DNA of 64,000 bases from Mycobacterium sp. 852014-50255_SCH5639931 (GTDB lineage Bacteria > Actinomycetota > Actinomycetes > Mycobacteriales > Mycobacteriaceae): positions 186,001-250,000 of the forward strand of contig NZ_LZSV01000034.1 of NCBI RefSeq assembly GCF_001665605.1, read 5' to 3'. Positions within the stretch are counted from its first letter, which is position 1, and each line of letters begins with the position of its first letter. The position numbers and the translations under genes were made by a program. Under the pieces are notes generated by a model that worked only from the letters and a program-made list of their open reading frames with translations, ran no database searches and had not been told where the DNA came from. Shown one piece after another: positions 63,516 through 64,000 of the stretch.

Positions 63516-63641
63516 TTAGCTGCTGACAGTTTCCTGGGAGGCCCTGTTTGCCTGGTCAGCGATGGTTTCGGCGAGGCTTGGAGACTCCGCTGCGACGCCT
63601 ATGACGTTGCTGAACGTGCCCTTTTTCTCAAAAGCAGTTTG
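63516..63641 (-). pseudogene. Remnant of an EsxM-like partner gene
   Basis: The minus frame ending at TAA 63516-63518 reads TIADQANRASQETVSS, compared with the usual YEQQEQASQQILSS end of EsxM/EsxJ-type proteins. It lies 63 bases before the broken esxN-like gene, the normal arrangement. Further upstream the frame carries a stop and no recognisable WXG core, so only the C-terminal part remains. The similarity is short, hence moderate confidence. Confidence 0.45.
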
Positions 63642-63832
63642 TAGAAAACCCCCGGAGGGCCACCGTCACCCAGCCGGGTGGGCGGGTGGAATCCGGATCG
63701 AGGTCCGCTGCCGCGGCGGTTGCTCACGGCGGGGAAACCCGGCTGTACCGGACACCGCCGCAGAACCCTTCGGCGGCCGATTCGGCGCCAGGCCGCGAGC
63801 AGGAACCAGCTGAGGTGAGTTCGCGGCGCGAA

Positions 63833-64000
63833 CTACGTCGTCTTGTTCTCGGCGACCGCCGCGCTGAGGCCCTCGGCCAGGTCCTCCTGGGTCAGTTCCT
63901 TGAACCGCAGGAGCTGCCGCTCGCTGAACTCGGTGACGTCGCTGGCCAGCACCGCATCCAGATCTTCGTCGTCGAGACGGAAACTGCGGTGATCGCGGGC
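63833..64000 (-). CDS. C-terminal fragment, possibly a type VII secretion EccA-like protein
   Basis: The minus frame from the window edge to TAG 63833-63835 encodes about 55 residues: DHRSFRLDDEDLDAVLASDV, SERQLLRFKELTQEDLAEGL, AAVAENKTT. Only the tail is visible, so no motif is diagnostic. The position is compatible with eccA5 or another gene of the ESX-5 locus in the M. tuberculosis order, and short charged tails like this end some EccA proteins. Identity remains open. Confidence 0.4.
   Translation of the reverse strand, partial: ARDHRSFRLDDEDLDAVLASDVTEFSERQLLRFKELTQEDLAEGLSAAVAENKTT

Overview
The window is a high-GC chromosomal segment from a slow-growing, non-tuberculous Mycobacterium. 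It contains PPE genes, GarA, SecA2, the secreted Ala/Pro-rich antigen Apa, TANNNT promoters placed directly before start codons, and IdeR-type iron boxes. Gene order closely follows, in inverted orientation, the M. tuberculosis H37Rv interval from about Rv1809 to Rv1867 (recalled, not searched). The M. tuberculosis urease block (Rv1848-Rv1853), PE_PGRS33/34 and lipZ are missing, and several genes not expected there are present. An M. avium complex or related species fits best, but no search was possible.

Layout. 1-6.6 kb: thiolase-like and fused CaiB/BaiF CoA-transferase genes, a divergent UppP paralogue, a DUF427 gene, a GNAT pseudogene and an SDR. 6.6-11.3 kb: phosphoketolase, CAAX protease, Zn-alcohol dehydrogenase and a GlsB-type membrane protein. 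11.4-18.1 kb: apa and the molybdate transporter, with modA separated from modBC by a cyclase-ATPase gene. 18.3-22.6 kb: SDR, F420-type LLM oxidoreductase, small secreted protein, ndh and thioesterase. 22.6-24.3 kb: an iron-controlled sRNA locus matching MrsI, then blaI and its M56 protease partner. 24.3-36.2 kb: gnd1, guaB1, a lone mbtK with an IdeR box, two CNNM/CBS proteins, glcB, a VWFA membrane protein and haloalkane dehalogenase. 36.2-49.7 kb: a long minus-strand block carrying gcvP with its tandem glycine riboswitch and terminator, MerR regulators, DUF151, garA, gcvH, the DUF881/sbp cluster, pgsA2, secA2 and an ilvG-like gene. 49.8-59.8 kb: BacA-type ABC transporter, flavoprotein, VOC protein, a TetR/F420-reductase divergent pair with a perfect palindrome, secreted protease, sterol-desaturase-like protein, NDH-2-like protein, MgtC and two DUF732 proteins. 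59.8-64 kb: two PPE-SVP genes, an AT-richer spacer, the remains of an esx pair and the 3' end of a possible eccA-type gene.

Functional links. Two iron boxes point to one iron-starvation response acting through an sRNA (MrsI) and mycobactin acylation (MbtK). Two glycine-cleavage genes lie in the block, gcvP under glycine control, with the GarA metabolic switch beside gcvH. The most informative oddities are the MrsI orthologue, the broken esx pair (two-base frameshift, lost WXG tryptophan and a nonsense codon), the split mod locus with a probable AUU start for modB, an 11-G run inside gcvP, a nonsense codon in a GNAT acetyl-CoA loop, and several long perfect inverted repeats between genes.
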